A stretch of 64,000 nucleotides of DNA from Nisaea sp. GTDB lineage: Bacteria > Pseudomonadota > Alphaproteobacteria > Thalassobaculales > Thalassobaculaceae. Below, in pieces: positions 30,398-39,962 of this stretch. Position 1 is the stretch's first letter. The number at the start of each line of letters is the position of its first letter. A program made the translations under genes and the position numbers. The notes below the pieces were generated by a model, which was not told the DNA's origin, searched no databases, and saw nothing but the letters and a program-made list of their open reading frames with translations. The stretch spans positions 62,001 to 126,000 of the forward strand of contig NZ_JAEPQA010000003.1 of the NCBI RefSeq assembly GCF_017640745.1, read 5' to 3'.

Positions 30398-31318
30398 CTA
30401 CCGGTGCCGTCGTTGGATGGCACGCGGATCCAGCGCCTCCTGCAGCCCGTCGCCGAGGAAATTGAAGGCGATCACGGCGGCGAAGATCAGCAGGCCGGGC
30501 CAGACCGCGAGCATGGGCGCGGTCGCGATCAGTTCCTGCGCCCCGGTCAGCATGTTGCCCCAGCTCGGAATCGGCGGCTGCACGCCGAGGCCGAGGAAAC
30601 TCAGCACGCTCTCGAACAGGATCACATTGCCGATGGTGAGTGTCGCGGCGACCAGAATCGGCGAGGCGGCATTGGGCAGGAGGTGGTGGAACAGGATACG
30701 CAACGGCGGCAGGCCCTGGGCGCGGGCGGCCTCGATGAACTCGCGCTCGCGCAGGCTGAGGACGGAGCCGCGCACGAGGCGCGCCGTCGTCGTCCAGCCG
30801 ACCAGCGCGATGATGATCACGATCCGGTAGAGGCTGAAGCTCTCGGATTGTACGAGTGCGGCAGGCAGGCCGGCTTTTTCAGGATCGATCGCGGCGAGGA
30901 CGATGAGCAGGGGCAGGAGCGGGAGCGAGATCACGCCGTCCGCGAGCCGCATCAGTACCGCGTCCAGTACCCCGCCGCGCCAGCCGGCGAGCAGGCCGAG
31001 CAGGGTGCCGATGGCGCTGGCGCTGAGCGCGGCGGCGAGCCCGACGGTAAGCGAGACCCGTCCGCCTTCGAGCAGGCGCATCATCAGGTCCCGCCCGATC
31101 TCGTCGGTGCCGAGCGGGTGGGCGGCGGAGGGCGGTGCGGCAATGTTGAAGAGGTCCGGCGTGGTGGCGTCGAGCCCGAGCATTGCGCCCAAAAGAGGCG
31201 CGGCGAAACAGGCGAGCATCATGACCGCCAGGACTGCAAGGCTCAGTGCCGCAGCGCTGTTTGCGAGAAGTCGGCCGAACGGACCGCGACGTCCGTGCAT
31301 CGCATATCCCGCCGTCAT
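30398..31318 (-). CDS. Peptide/nickel-type ABC transporter permease (DppC/OppC-like)
   Basis: HPLGTDEIGRDLMMRLLEGGRVSLTVG...EFIEAARAQGLPPLRILFHHLLPNAASPILV. Confidence 0.92.
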   Translation of the reverse strand: MTAGYAMHGRRGPFGRLLANSAAALSLAVLAVMMLACFAAPLLGAMLGLDATTPDLFNIAAPPSAAHPLGTDEIGRDLMMRLLEGGRVSLTVGLAAALSASAIGTLLGLLAGWRGGVLDAVLMRLADGVISLPLLPLLIVLAAIDPEKAGLPAALVQSESFSLYRIVIIIALVGWTTTARLVRGSVLSLREREFIEAARAQGLPPLRILFHHLLPNAASPILVAATLTIGNVILFESVLSFLGLGVQPPIPSWGNMLTGAQELIATAPMLAVWPGLLIFAAVIAFNFLGDGLQEALDPRAIQRRHR

Positions 31319-32283
31319 GACCCGGCCCTCGCGGTGAGGCGGATGCGCGGGTCGATCAGGCCATAGGCGATGTCGGCAGCGATGTTCGCCGCCAGTGTGA
31401 CGGCGGTCGCCAGCAGCAGGCCGACGAGGGCGAGGTTAAAATCGTTGCCCATCACCGCGTCGTAGATCGTCTTGCCCATGCCGAGATAGGCGAACATGGT
31501 CTCGGTGATGAGCGCGCCGGAGAAGAGGGCGCCGAAATCGAGCGCCATGATGGTGACCAGCGGGATCAGCGCGTTTCGGAACCCGTGGCGCCACAGGACT
31601 GCGCCTTCCCTGGCACCCTTGGCCCGTGCGGTGCGGATGTAGTCCTCGCGCAGCACCTCGACCATCGCGGCCCTTCCGTGGCGGGTATATTGCGCGATGC
31701 TGGCCGCTGCCAGGGTCAGCACCGGCAGCACGAGATGCGCCGCCCGGTCGGCGATACCGCCGTCGCCGATGGTCGCCATGCCGCTCGCCGGAAACAGTCC
31801 GAGCGTCACGGCGAAGAGGAGTATCAGCAGCAGGGCAAGCCAGAAGGGCGGCACGGAGATGCCGGCGAAGCAGAAGAGATTGATCGCCCGGTCGGCGAGG
31901 CTGCCGGGGTTTCGCGCCGCGAGCACGCTTGCCGGCAGGGCGATCGCGACGGCCAGGGCGAAGGCCAGCCCCATCAGCAGCAGGGAGTTCAGAAGCCGCG
32001 GCGCCAGCACGTCCGTGACCGGTGCGGCGAAGAGGCGGGAATAGCCGAAATCACCTTGCAGGGCAGCGGAGAGCCAGGCGCCGTAGCGCTCCAGGAAGGG
32101 CCGGTCGAGGCCGTAGAGCGCCTTCAACCGCACGACGTCGGCGGCAGTCATGTTCGGGTCGCCGGCCATCATGAGGTCGACGGGGTCGCCCGGCATCAGC
32201 ACCAGCAGCCCGTAGGTCACGAAGGACATCAGCCAGAGCACGAGCAGCGCCTGGCCGAGGCGGCGGACCAGGAACGCTGTCAT
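31315..32283 (-). CDS. Peptide/nickel-type ABC transporter permease (DppB/OppB-like)
   Basis: MTAFLVRRLGQALLVLWLMSFVTYGLLVLMPGDPVD...REDYIRTARAKGAREGAVLWRHGFRNALIPLVT. ATGA overlap with the downstream permease. Confidence 0.93.
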   Translation of the reverse strand: MTAFLVRRLGQALLVLWLMSFVTYGLLVLMPGDPVDLMMAGDPNMTAADVVRLKALYGLDRPFLERYGAWLSAALQGDFGYSRLFAAPVTDVLAPRLLNSLLLMGLAFALAVAIALPASVLAARNPGSLADRAINLFCFAGISVPPFWLALLLILLFAVTLGLFPASGMATIGDGGIADRAAHLVLPVLTLAAASIAQYTRHGRAAMVEVLREDYIRTARAKGAREGAVLWRHGFRNALIPLVTIMALDFGALFSGALITETMFAYLGMGKTIYDAVMGNDFNLALVGLLLATAVTLAANIAADIAYGLIDPRIRLTARAGS

Positions 32284-32290
32284 GCGCGGG

Positions 32291-33988
32291 TCAGTTCGCG
32301 TCCGTACTGTCGCGCCATTGCTCGATCCAGTAGGTGGAGCTGTATTTGTGCCCGGTCGGGCGCAGCCCCTTCAGCCATTTCGGCAGGATATAGGCGTCCG
32401 ACCGGAAATAGAGCGGCAGCACCGGCAGATCCGTCGCGTAGAGGGTTTGCTGCTCGGCCCAGAGCGCGCGGCGCTTTTCCCGGTCGAGCTCGACCTCGAT
32501 GGCGTCGATCAGCCGGTCCATCTCCGGATTGGCATAGCCGGTCGCATTCTGGCCGGACCAGTTGTTCGCCTCGGTCGGGATCGAGGTCGAATAGAGCGTG
32601 GTCTTGGGCAGCGCCTCCGGAGCCGAAAGCCAGGCGAACATCGCCATCGCCGGGAACTTGCGCTTGCGCACGGTCTCGCCGAAGAAGACGCGGGCCGGCT
32701 CGTTGCGGATCGTCACCTCGATGCCGACCTGTTTCCAGTAGTTCTGCAGCACCTGCTCGACCAGCTCGCGGATCCGGTTTCCCGCGGTGGTCATGATCTC
32801 AAGGCTGAGCTTGGTGCCGTCGGGCCTGTGGCGGACGCCGCCCTTCATCTCCGTCCAGCCGGCCTCCGCGAGCAGAGCCTTGGCGCGTTCCGGGTCGAAG
32901 GCATATTTCGGCAGGTCTTTATGATAGGCCCAGTCCAGCGGGTTCACGGCGCCGTGGGCGACCGGCTGGTTGCCGGCGAAGAGCCTGTCGGAGAGTGCCT
33001 GCCGGTCGATCGCATGCAGCAACGCGCGGCGGACGCGAATGTCGGCGAGAATCGGATTGTCGAGATTGAGCTCGATATGCTCGTAGATCAGGCCGGGCTT
33101 GTAGATCACGTCGAAGGCGTCGCCGTGCCTTTTTGCGAAGCCGAGCGCCTGGTCGAGGGTGAGGCCGGCCTCGCCGGCGATATAGTCGATCGCGCCTGAG
33201 AGCAGGTTTGCCTCGAGCGCCGCGGTCTTCTCGATGGTCTTCACCACGATACGCTGGAAGGCCGGTTTCTTGCCCTGCCAGTGCTCGTTGCGCTCCAGCA
33301 CGATATAAGCGCCCTCGCTGACTTCCGAGACCCGGTAAGGGCCGTTATAGAGCCCCGGATTGGACGGGTCGGTCTTGTAGAGCGTCCGGTTCTTGTAGTC
33401 CCGCGGCACGGCGAAGGCGTCGCGTTCGAGATGGGCCGGCAGCAGGTCGAAATCGCCGGGCGTATTGTAGCGGTAGTCGATCTTGTTGCGCACGAAGGTG
33501 AAGGTGCGCTCGTCCTCGACCTCGATCTCGGCGATGTCCTGGTAGGTGCTGATGTCGGAGACGCCGGTCTCCGGATGCTTGCCGACCTCCCAGCTGAAGA
33601 GCACGTCCGCCGTGGTAATCGGCGTGCCGTCGCCCCAGAAGGCACCGGGCTTGATCGTGTAGGTCGTGCGCACGCCCTCGCGCCCTGTCGGGTTGCCCGC
33701 CGCGTCGAGTACCGGAAACCGCTTCGCCCGCTTGTTCTCGAAGGTCGGCAGTTCGGTGCACCAGAGGCAGGCCGGTTCCCAGTCATGGCCGAAGATGGCG
33801 ATCTGCCGCTGCGCCATGCCGAGCACGTAGCTCTTCACCAGCATGGCGTCGATCATCGGGTTCAGCGTCGTCGGGAACTGGGTCATCCCGATGACCAGCT
33901 GTTCGCGGGCATCGGCGGGACGGGGCAGGTGAAGGGATGCAGCGAGGGCAATCAGGCAGAGCACGAACAGTCTGATCGGACGCCGCAT
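32291..33988 (-). CDS. Peptide/nickel-type ABC transporter substrate-binding protein (SBP_bac_5)
   Basis: Signal peptide, PTTLNPMIDAMLVKSYVL...LLHAIDRQALSDRLFAGNQPVAHG... SBP family 5 features. Confidence 0.92.
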   Translation of the reverse strand: MRRPIRLFVLCLIALAASLHLPRPADAREQLVIGMTQFPTTLNPMIDAMLVKSYVLGMAQRQIAIFGHDWEPACLWCTELPTFENKRAKRFPVLDAAGNPTGREGVRTTYTIKPGAFWGDGTPITTADVLFSWEVGKHPETGVSDISTYQDIAEIEVEDERTFTFVRNKIDYRYNTPGDFDLLPAHLERDAFAVPRDYKNRTLYKTDPSNPGLYNGPYRVSEVSEGAYIVLERNEHWQGKKPAFQRIVVKTIEKTAALEANLLSGAIDYIAGEAGLTLDQALGFAKRHGDAFDVIYKPGLIYEHIELNLDNPILADIRVRRALLHAIDRQALSDRLFAGNQPVAHGAVNPLDWAYHKDLPKYAFDPERAKALLAEAGWTEMKGGVRHRPDGTKLSLEIMTTAGNRIRELVEQVLQNYWKQVGIEVTIRNEPARVFFGETVRKRKFPAMAMFAWLSAPEALPKTTLYSTSIPTEANNWSGQNATGYANPEMDRLIDAIEVELDREKRRALWAEQQTLYATDLPVLPLYFRSDAYILPKWLKGLRPTGHKYSSTYWIEQWRDSTDAN

Positions 33989-34072
33989 CGGGCTGCCTCC
34001 ATCTCTCGGTCAGGGTTCCATTGAGGATAGGAAGCGGCGCCGATGATTTCCAGCGCCGCAGCCGCTGCCGCT

Positions 34073-34696
34073 TCAGGTCAGCGGTATGTCGAGCACATGC
34101 TCCTTGAAGGCCGGCCGTGCGGCAATGCGGGCGTACCAGGCTTCCAGCGCCGGCATCGGCGGGCGGTCCTCGACCAGGGTCAGCCAGCGGTAGATATTCA
34201 TGCCGAGCGGGATGTCGGCCATCGTCAGCCGGTCGCCCATCATGTAGTCACGGCCGGTCAGGCGCTTTTCCAGGATCCAGAGAATGTCGATCATGCCCTT
34301 GCGCGCCGTATCGATCGCCGCGTAGTCGCGCTCGGCCTCCGGGGTCCTGACGAGGCCCCAGAAGATCGGCGTGATGAGGGGCAGGAGCGTAGTGTGCTTC
34401 CAGTCCATCCAGCGGTCCGCATCGGCATAGTCGCGCGGGTCGGCGGGCGCCATCTCGCCTTTCGAATATTTGTTGCAGAGATAGCGGACGATGGCGTTCG
34501 ACTCCCAGAGCACGAAATCGTCCTCGATGATCGTGGGCACGCGGGAGTTCGGGTTGAGCGAGAGGTAGTAGTCGTCCTTCGTGTTGGCGAAGGCACCGCC
34601 GTAATCCTCGCGCTCGTTTGGGATTCCAAGCTCGCCGCAGAGCCAGGTCACTTTCTGCACGTTGCTCGAATTGTTGCGTCCCAGAATCTTCAGCAT
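34073..34696 (-). CDS. Glutathione S-transferase family protein
   Basis: MLKILGRNNSSNVQKVTWLCGELGIPNEREDYGG...NPNSRVPTIIEDDFVLWESNAIVRYLCNKY. Confidence 0.93.
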   Translation of the reverse strand: MLKILGRNNSSNVQKVTWLCGELGIPNEREDYGGAFANTKDDYYLSLNPNSRVPTIIEDDFVLWESNAIVRYLCNKYSKGEMAPADPRDYADADRWMDWKHTTLLPLITPIFWGLVRTPEAERDYAAIDTARKGMIDILWILEKRLTGRDYMMGDRLTMADIPLGMNIYRWLTLVEDRPPMPALEAWYARIAARPAFKEHVLDIPLT

Positions 34697-34733
34697 CTCG
34701 GCCCTCCCGGCGCCTCGCTTGTTCTTGTCTTGC

Positions 34734-35420
34734 TCAGGTTTCGATTGTCTCGCGGGATGCGGCCCAGCCGTCGGGATCGCGCAGGAACTGGCGCACCTCG
34801 GCGAGCTGTGCCGCCGTGAAGCCGCGCTTCTCGGCCGCGGCGAGCACATCCCACCAGGTGCAGAGCCCGTGCAAATCGACGCCCCTTTCCTTCATCGAGG
34901 CGGTGCTCTCGGGGAAGTTGCCGTAGTGGAAGACGACGAAGCAGTGAGCGACCTCGCCGCCGGCTTCGCGGATCGCGTCGATGAAGGAGAGCTTGGAGCC
35001 GCCGTCGGTCGCGAGATCCTCGACCAGGAGGATGCGTGCGCCCTCGGGGAAGGTGCCCTCGATCCGCGCGTTGCGGCCGAAGCCCTTCGGCTTCTTGCGG
35101 ATATAGAGCATCGGCAGGCCGAGCAGGTCGGCGATCCAGGCGGCGAACGGAATGCCCGCCGTCTCGCCGCCGGCGACCGCGTCGAACTGTTCGAACCCGG
35201 CCTTCTGGGCCAGCAGCTCGACGCCCATCTCCATCAGCTTCTTCCGCGCGCGGGGGAAGGAGATGATCTTGCGGCAATCGACATAGACCGGGCTGAGGCG
35301 TCCCGAGGTGAAGGTGAAGGGCTCTTCCGGGCGAATATGCACGGCCTCGATCTCGAGCAGAATATTGGCTGCGGTCTCGGCGATGCTCTGGCGGAAATCG
35401 GGGGTCTGGCTCTCGTCCAT
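34734..35420 (-). CDS. pyrE: Orotate phosphoribosyltransferase
   Basis: FTFTSGRLSPVYVDCRKIISFPRARKKL...AGGETAGIPFAAWIADLLGLPMLYIRKKPKGFGRNARIEG...ILLVEDLATDGGSKLSFI. Confidence 0.92.
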   Translation of the reverse strand: MDESQTPDFRQSIAETAANILLEIEAVHIRPEEPFTFTSGRLSPVYVDCRKIISFPRARKKLMEMGVELLAQKAGFEQFDAVAGGETAGIPFAAWIADLLGLPMLYIRKKPKGFGRNARIEGTFPEGARILLVEDLATDGGSKLSFIDAIREAGGEVAHCFVVFHYGNFPESTASMKERGVDLHGLCTWWDVLAAAEKRGFTAAQLAEVRQFLRDPDGWAASRETIET

Positions 35421-35475
35421 CGACGGGGGGCTCCCAAGGCAGGCGATTTGAAACGCCCGGAGCATAGACGAAGCC

Positions 35476-36195
35476 TCAGCCGTGTTCACCCTCGGAAAGC
35501 AGGAGATGTTTCAAGCGGTCGTGAGAGACCCCGCCGACCGGCGCGTCGAGCACCAGCCGGCCCCTGTGCAGCACGGCAACGCGGTCGGCGATCGACAGTG
35601 CGTGGGTCAGGCTCTGTTCCGCCAGCAGGACGCCAGCGCCGTGGTCGGCGAGACGCCGAATCGCAGGAAACAGCTCCTGGCAAATCACCGGCGCAAGGCC
35701 GAGGGAGGGCTCGTCGAGCAGCAGGATCTCCGGGGCGGACATCAGCGCGCGGGCGATGGCGACCACCTGCTGCTGGCCGCCGCTGAGACGCCAGCAGTCC
35801 TGCTTCAGGATGCAATCGAGCAGCGGGAACAGGCGTGTGATCTCCGCGATCCGCTCCGCTCTTTCTCGGGCCGGGGCACGGCACGCGGCATGCAGTGTGT
35901 CCGAGACAGTCATGCCCGGGAACAGACGGCGACCTTCAGGGCAGTAACCGATACCGAGCCGGGCCCGGTCGGCTGTAGCAAGCATTCCGAGATCGCGGCC
36001 CCGGAACCGCCCTGCACCGGACTCGGATTGTTCCAGGCCCATGATGGCGCGCAGCAGGCTTGATTTTCCGGCGCCGTTTAGGCCGAGCAATGCGACGATC
36101 TCTCCGCCGGAGACGGAGAGATCGAGCTTGTCGACCGCGATGCCGCCTCCTCTGAGGACAGAGACGTTGCGAAGCTCAAGCAGCGCGGCACTCAT
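35476..36195 (-). CDS. LIV/HAAT-type ABC transporter ATP-binding protein (LivF-like)
   Basis: GLNGAGKSSLLRAIMGL...GIGYCPEGRRLFPGMTVSDTL...LSGGQQQVVAIARALM...LLLDEPSLGLAP. Confidence 0.93.
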   Translation of the reverse strand: MSAALLELRNVSVLRGGGIAVDKLDLSVSGGEIVALLGLNGAGKSSLLRAIMGLEQSESGAGRFRGRDLGMLATADRARLGIGYCPEGRRLFPGMTVSDTLHAACRAPARERAERIAEITRLFPLLDCILKQDCWRLSGGQQQVVAIARALMSAPEILLLDEPSLGLAPVICQELFPAIRRLADHGAGVLLAEQSLTHALSIADRVAVLHRGRLVLDAPVGGVSHDRLKHLLLSEGEHG

Positions 36196-37847
36196 AACGG
36201 GCTCTCCCCGAAATAGGCCCGGATGGCGCGCGGATCCTGCACGATCTCCTTCGGCGTCCCTTCCGCGACGATGCGGCCGGCGCTGAGGCAGACCACTCGG
36301 TCGGCGAGCGGCAGCAGGAAGTCCATGGCGTGATCGACCAGCAGGATCGCATGTCCTTCGGCGGCGAGAGCCTTGAGAAGCTGGGCGAGGTCAGCGCGTT
36401 CGATATCGTTCATCCCTGCCGCCGGCTCGTCGAGCGCGAGCAGCGAGGCACCGGTGGCGAGCGCTCGCGCGATCTCGAGACGCTTTTGTGCCGCGGGCGG
36501 CAGGCTTCCGGCGAGATCGCCGGCGCGCTCGCCGAGCCCGACCCGTGCGAGCAGCGCTTCCGTATCACAAGGCCCGACCGCTTCAAGGCTGTCGCCCAAG
36601 GTGAGGCCGGGGGCGATCTGCGGGTGCTGGAAGGTCCGGACGATCCCGGTGCGGGCGATCCTTTCCGGGGACCGGCCTGTCAGATCCTCGTTGCCGAAAT
36701 GGATACGGCCGGAGCCGGGTTTCTCGATCCCGCTGATGAGGTTGACCAGCGTCGTCTTGCCGGATCCGTTCGGTCCAATCAGCCCGACAATCTCGCCGGG
36801 AGCGACGGAAATGGATACGTCGTCCAGCGCCGCCACACCGCCGAAATGCTTTGTAACATGTTCCACAGAGAGCGCCGCGTCGCGACGGGGGTGCGGGGCC
36901 GGTAGCTTCGCTTCGCTCCTGGGCGTCCGTCTCTCCGGCAGCAATCCGGCGAGACCGTTTGGCAGGAAAATGATGGCTCCGAGCAAGGCCGCGCCGTACG
37001 CAACGAGATAGTAATCAGCAAAGTCCCGGAACCATTCCGGCAGATGCACGAGCAGCAGCGCGCCGAGCACCGCGCCCAATGGGGAATCCCGGCCGCCGAT
37101 CACCGTCATCGCCAGCAGAAGGACCAGGATGTGGAAGGACAGCACGTCGGGCGAGACGACGCCGACCGCGTGGGCCTGCAATGCGCCTGCGAAACCTCCG
37201 AAACCGGCGCTGGCGAGGAAGAAGCGGAAGCGTATCGCGGCACCGTCGATACCCAGGGCGGCCGCGGCACTGGGTGCTGCACGCAAGGTCTCGACCGCGA
37301 GACTGCGCCTCCCCGCGGTGAGGCGGTGCGAGATCCAGAGCGAAACGGCAACGCAGGTCCAGACAAAGGCCGTCAGCGGCAGGCCGAAGCCGATCTGAAG
37401 ACCGGCAATCGAGATTTGAGGGATGCCGAAGAGGCCGTTGGCGCCGCCGGTCACCTCGGTCCAGTTGATTGCCGCGAGGAGCGTCAGTTGCGCGATGCCG
37501 AGGGTGGCGAGGGCGAAATAATGCGAGGCGAGGCGCAGCACCGGGATCGCGATCAGCGCGGCCAGCAGGACCGGCAGGGCCGTTCCGGCAATCACGGTAA
37601 ACGGGAAGCCGAAGCCAAGATCGAGCGCGGTCAGGGCGGCCGCATAGGCGCCGAGTCCGAAGAAGCATCCCTGTGCGAGGGAAAGCGCGCCGAGACGGCC
37701 GAAGACGAGCTGGTAGCCGATCGCCGCGATGGCGTAGATCCCGGCCCGCGTGAGAACGTCATGACCGTAGCTGCCGGCGAAAGCCACAGCATAGACCGTG
37801 AGCGCGGCACCGCCGACGAGGAGCAGCAGGGAGCGGCGGTCAGACAC
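36192..37847 (-). CDS. Fused LIV/HAAT-type permease + ATP-binding protein (LivM-LivG fusion)
   Basis: Aa 1-300 multi-TM LivM-like permease; aa about 320-551 LivG-like ATPase (GPNGSGKTTLVNLISG...LALDEPAAGMND). Confidence 0.92.
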   Translation of the reverse strand: MSDRRSLLLLVGGAALTVYAVAFAGSYGHDVLTRAGIYAIAAIGYQLVFGRLGALSLAQGCFFGLGAYAAALTALDLGFGFPFTVIAGTALPVLLAALIAIPVLRLASHYFALATLGIAQLTLLAAINWTEVTGGANGLFGIPQISIAGLQIGFGLPLTAFVWTCVAVSLWISHRLTAGRRSLAVETLRAAPSAAAALGIDGAAIRFRFFLASAGFGGFAGALQAHAVGVVSPDVLSFHILVLLLAMTVIGGRDSPLGAVLGALLLVHLPEWFRDFADYYLVAYGAALLGAIIFLPNGLAGLLPERRTPRSEAKLPAPHPRRDAALSVEHVTKHFGGVAALDDVSISVAPGEIVGLIGPNGSGKTTLVNLISGIEKPGSGRIHFGNEDLTGRSPERIARTGIVRTFQHPQIAPGLTLGDSLEAVGPCDTEALLARVGLGERAGDLAGSLPPAAQKRLEIARALATGASLLALDEPAAGMNDIERADLAQLLKALAAEGHAILLVDHAMDFLLPLADRVVCLSAGRIVAEGTPKEIVQDPRAIRAYFGESPL

Positions 37848-38733
37848 GGGTGCGGGCCCGTTCCGGCAGCAAACCGCTTGGGCGGAAGGCGAGCATGGCG
37901 AGAAGAACGCCGTAAAGCAGGGCTTCCGCGACGAGATAGGAGGTGAAGGCGGCGACCAGGGTCTCGAAAAGGCCGATCAGCAGGGCACCCAGCACGGCGC
38001 CGTCGAGCCGTCCCCATCCGCCGATGGTCACCGCGATATAGGCCTTCAGCATGAAGAGGCCGCCGTCGTTCGGGCTCACGAAGAACTGGTTCGAGAGCAG
38101 CAGGCCGGCCGCACCGGCGAGCGCGACGGCCAGTGCGAAGGAGAGGGTAATCATGCGTGCCGGGCGGATGCCGATGGCGGCGGCCATCTCCGGATCCTGT
38201 GCCACCGCCCGCATCCGCCGCCCGGTCTGCGTCCTGCCGAGGAAGAGGCCGGTGGCGGAGACCAGCAGCGCGGCGCTTCCCAGAACGCCAAGCTGTTGCA
38301 GTGAAAGGGTGAGCCCCCCGACGACCGGACCGTCGCCCGCGATCAGCGGCGGGCCGACGCGCGGCGCGGCGCCGAAGACGGCGTTTGCCAGATGCTGCAG
38401 GACGAGGCCGATTGCGATGGTGCTGACAAAGACGGCGACCCGCGGTCTCTTGCGAAGCGGGAAGTAGGCGAGATGGGCGAATCCGACGCCGAGCCCGCCC
38501 ATCAGCAGCATCACGAGAGGCAGGAGTAAAAGACCGGGGAGCCCCGCGGCATCGCCGACCAGGGGCGCAATCGCGATGGCGGCGAAGCCGCCTGCCATCA
38601 CGAGCTCGCCCTGGGCGAAATTGACCGCGCCGACGGCGTTGATGACGATGACGAAGCCGAGCGCGATCAGGGCGTAGGCCGCGCCGAGGGCGAGGCCGTT
38701 CAGCAGGATCTGCGCGAGGGCGAGAGACGTCAT
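37840..38733 (-). CDS. LIV/HAAT-type ABC transporter permease (LivH-like)
   Basis: LAQILLNGLALGAAYALIALGFVIVINAVGAVNFAQGELVMAGGF...; LivH family motifs. Confidence 0.93.
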   Translation of the reverse strand: MTSLALAQILLNGLALGAAYALIALGFVIVINAVGAVNFAQGELVMAGGFAAIAIAPLVGDAAGLPGLLLLPLVMLLMGGLGVGFAHLAYFPLRKRPRVAVFVSTIAIGLVLQHLANAVFGAAPRVGPPLIAGDGPVVGGLTLSLQQLGVLGSAALLVSATGLFLGRTQTGRRMRAVAQDPEMAAAIGIRPARMITLSFALAVALAGAAGLLLSNQFFVSPNDGGLFMLKAYIAVTIGGWGRLDGAVLGALLIGLFETLVAAFTSYLVAEALLYGVLLAMLAFRPSGLLPERARTRV

Positions 38734-38751
38734 GCGGGAAGTCTCGGCTCT

Positions 38752-39867
38752 TTAATTGGAGCCGTCGACATTCTCGTACCGGCTTGCGATCGCCGGCACG
38801 CGGCTCTTGCCGTCATAGCAGACCACGACCGCGTCATGCGCCATGTTGCCCGTGCCGTCGGACTTGTAGGTCATGGCAAGCCCGTCGAAGCTGTTGGCGG
38901 CGAGCCAGTCGCGCACCTCTGCGGCACTTTTTGCTCCGGCGGCTTTGGCGGCGACCAGCATGGCGGCACCGTCATATTGTGCCAATGCGAACGCGTCGGG
39001 CTCGATGCCGAAACGCTCGCGGTATTCGGCAGTGAAGTCGGCAACCGGGCCGGCCGCTTCGGAAATCGGCGAGGAGGCGCTTTCGGCGCAGACGCCCTTG
39101 AGCTGGGACGCCTCCAGCAGCGCGGCCGTGGTCGGCTGGTGCATCGCGGAGCCGGCGACCACCGGGAGCATGTTGCCGCTTTCCCGCGCCTGGCGGATGA
39201 CGAGAGCGGTGGAGCCCGAATGAAGATGCAACAGCAGAATGTCAGGGTCAGCCGCCTGCATCCGCGTCAGGACCGGCAGCATGTCCTTGACTGAGATATC
39301 GACGGCTTCCTCGAACACCAGCGGCGCGCCGAGACCGGAGAGGATCTTCTTCAGGTGCGCCGCGCCGCTCTGGCCGTAGGCGGTCGTCTGATAGAGCAGG
39401 GCGGGTCGCTTGGCGCCCAGTTTCTCGACCGCATATCGCGCCTGCGCGACTTTCACCACGCTGTCACCGGGAAAGAAGCGGAAGACGTTCGCGCTGCCGA
39501 GTTCCGTGATCTTCGCCGTACCGGAGACGGTGAGCAGCGGCACGCCCGCCCGGTCGGCGATCGGGATCATCGCCAGCATCTGCGTACCGAGCATGGAGGA
39601 AATTGCCGCGCTCGGCTCTCCTGCGAGCGCGCGGCGGAGGGCGGTGACCGCGCCTTCCGGCGTGGTTCCGGTATCGGTCACCTCGGTTTCGAGACCTTCC
39701 GCGGCGCCCAGTTTATCGATGGCCATGACCGCGCCGTTGCGCTGCGATGTCCCCTCAAGCGAAAGAAACCCTGTGATCGGGACGAGCACAGGCACGGTCT
39801 CGGCGCGGGCCGCGCCGGCGGCCGCGAGGATGGCGGCGAGGGCGATGGCAGTCTTCTTCAGGAACAT
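38752..39867 (-). CDS. LIV/HAAT-type ABC transporter substrate-binding protein (Peripla_BP_6)
   Basis: Signal peptide MFLKKTAIALAAILAAAGAARA; mature VPVLVPITGFLSLEGTSQRNGAVMAIDKLGAAEG...; first gene downstream of the riboswitch. Confidence 0.9.
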   Translation of the reverse strand: MFLKKTAIALAAILAAAGAARAETVPVLVPITGFLSLEGTSQRNGAVMAIDKLGAAEGLETEVTDTGTTPEGAVTALRRALAGEPSAAISSMLGTQMLAMIPIADRAGVPLLTVSGTAKITELGSANVFRFFPGDSVVKVAQARYAVEKLGAKRPALLYQTTAYGQSGAAHLKKILSGLGAPLVFEEAVDISVKDMLPVLTRMQAADPDILLLHLHSGSTALVIRQARESGNMLPVVAGSAMHQPTTAALLEASQLKGVCAESASSPISEAAGPVADFTAEYRERFGIEPDAFALAQYDGAAMLVAAKAAGAKSAAEVRDWLAANSFDGLAMTYKSDGTGNMAHDAVVVCYDGKSRVPAIASRYENVDGSN

Positions 39868-39962
39868 TCCCGGCACTCCAATCGGTCCGTTCTCGCGAAC
39901 GGCTTGCATCACGACCGGGGAGAGAGGAAATGCGACGGGTGGACCCGGTCTACGGATCCGGT

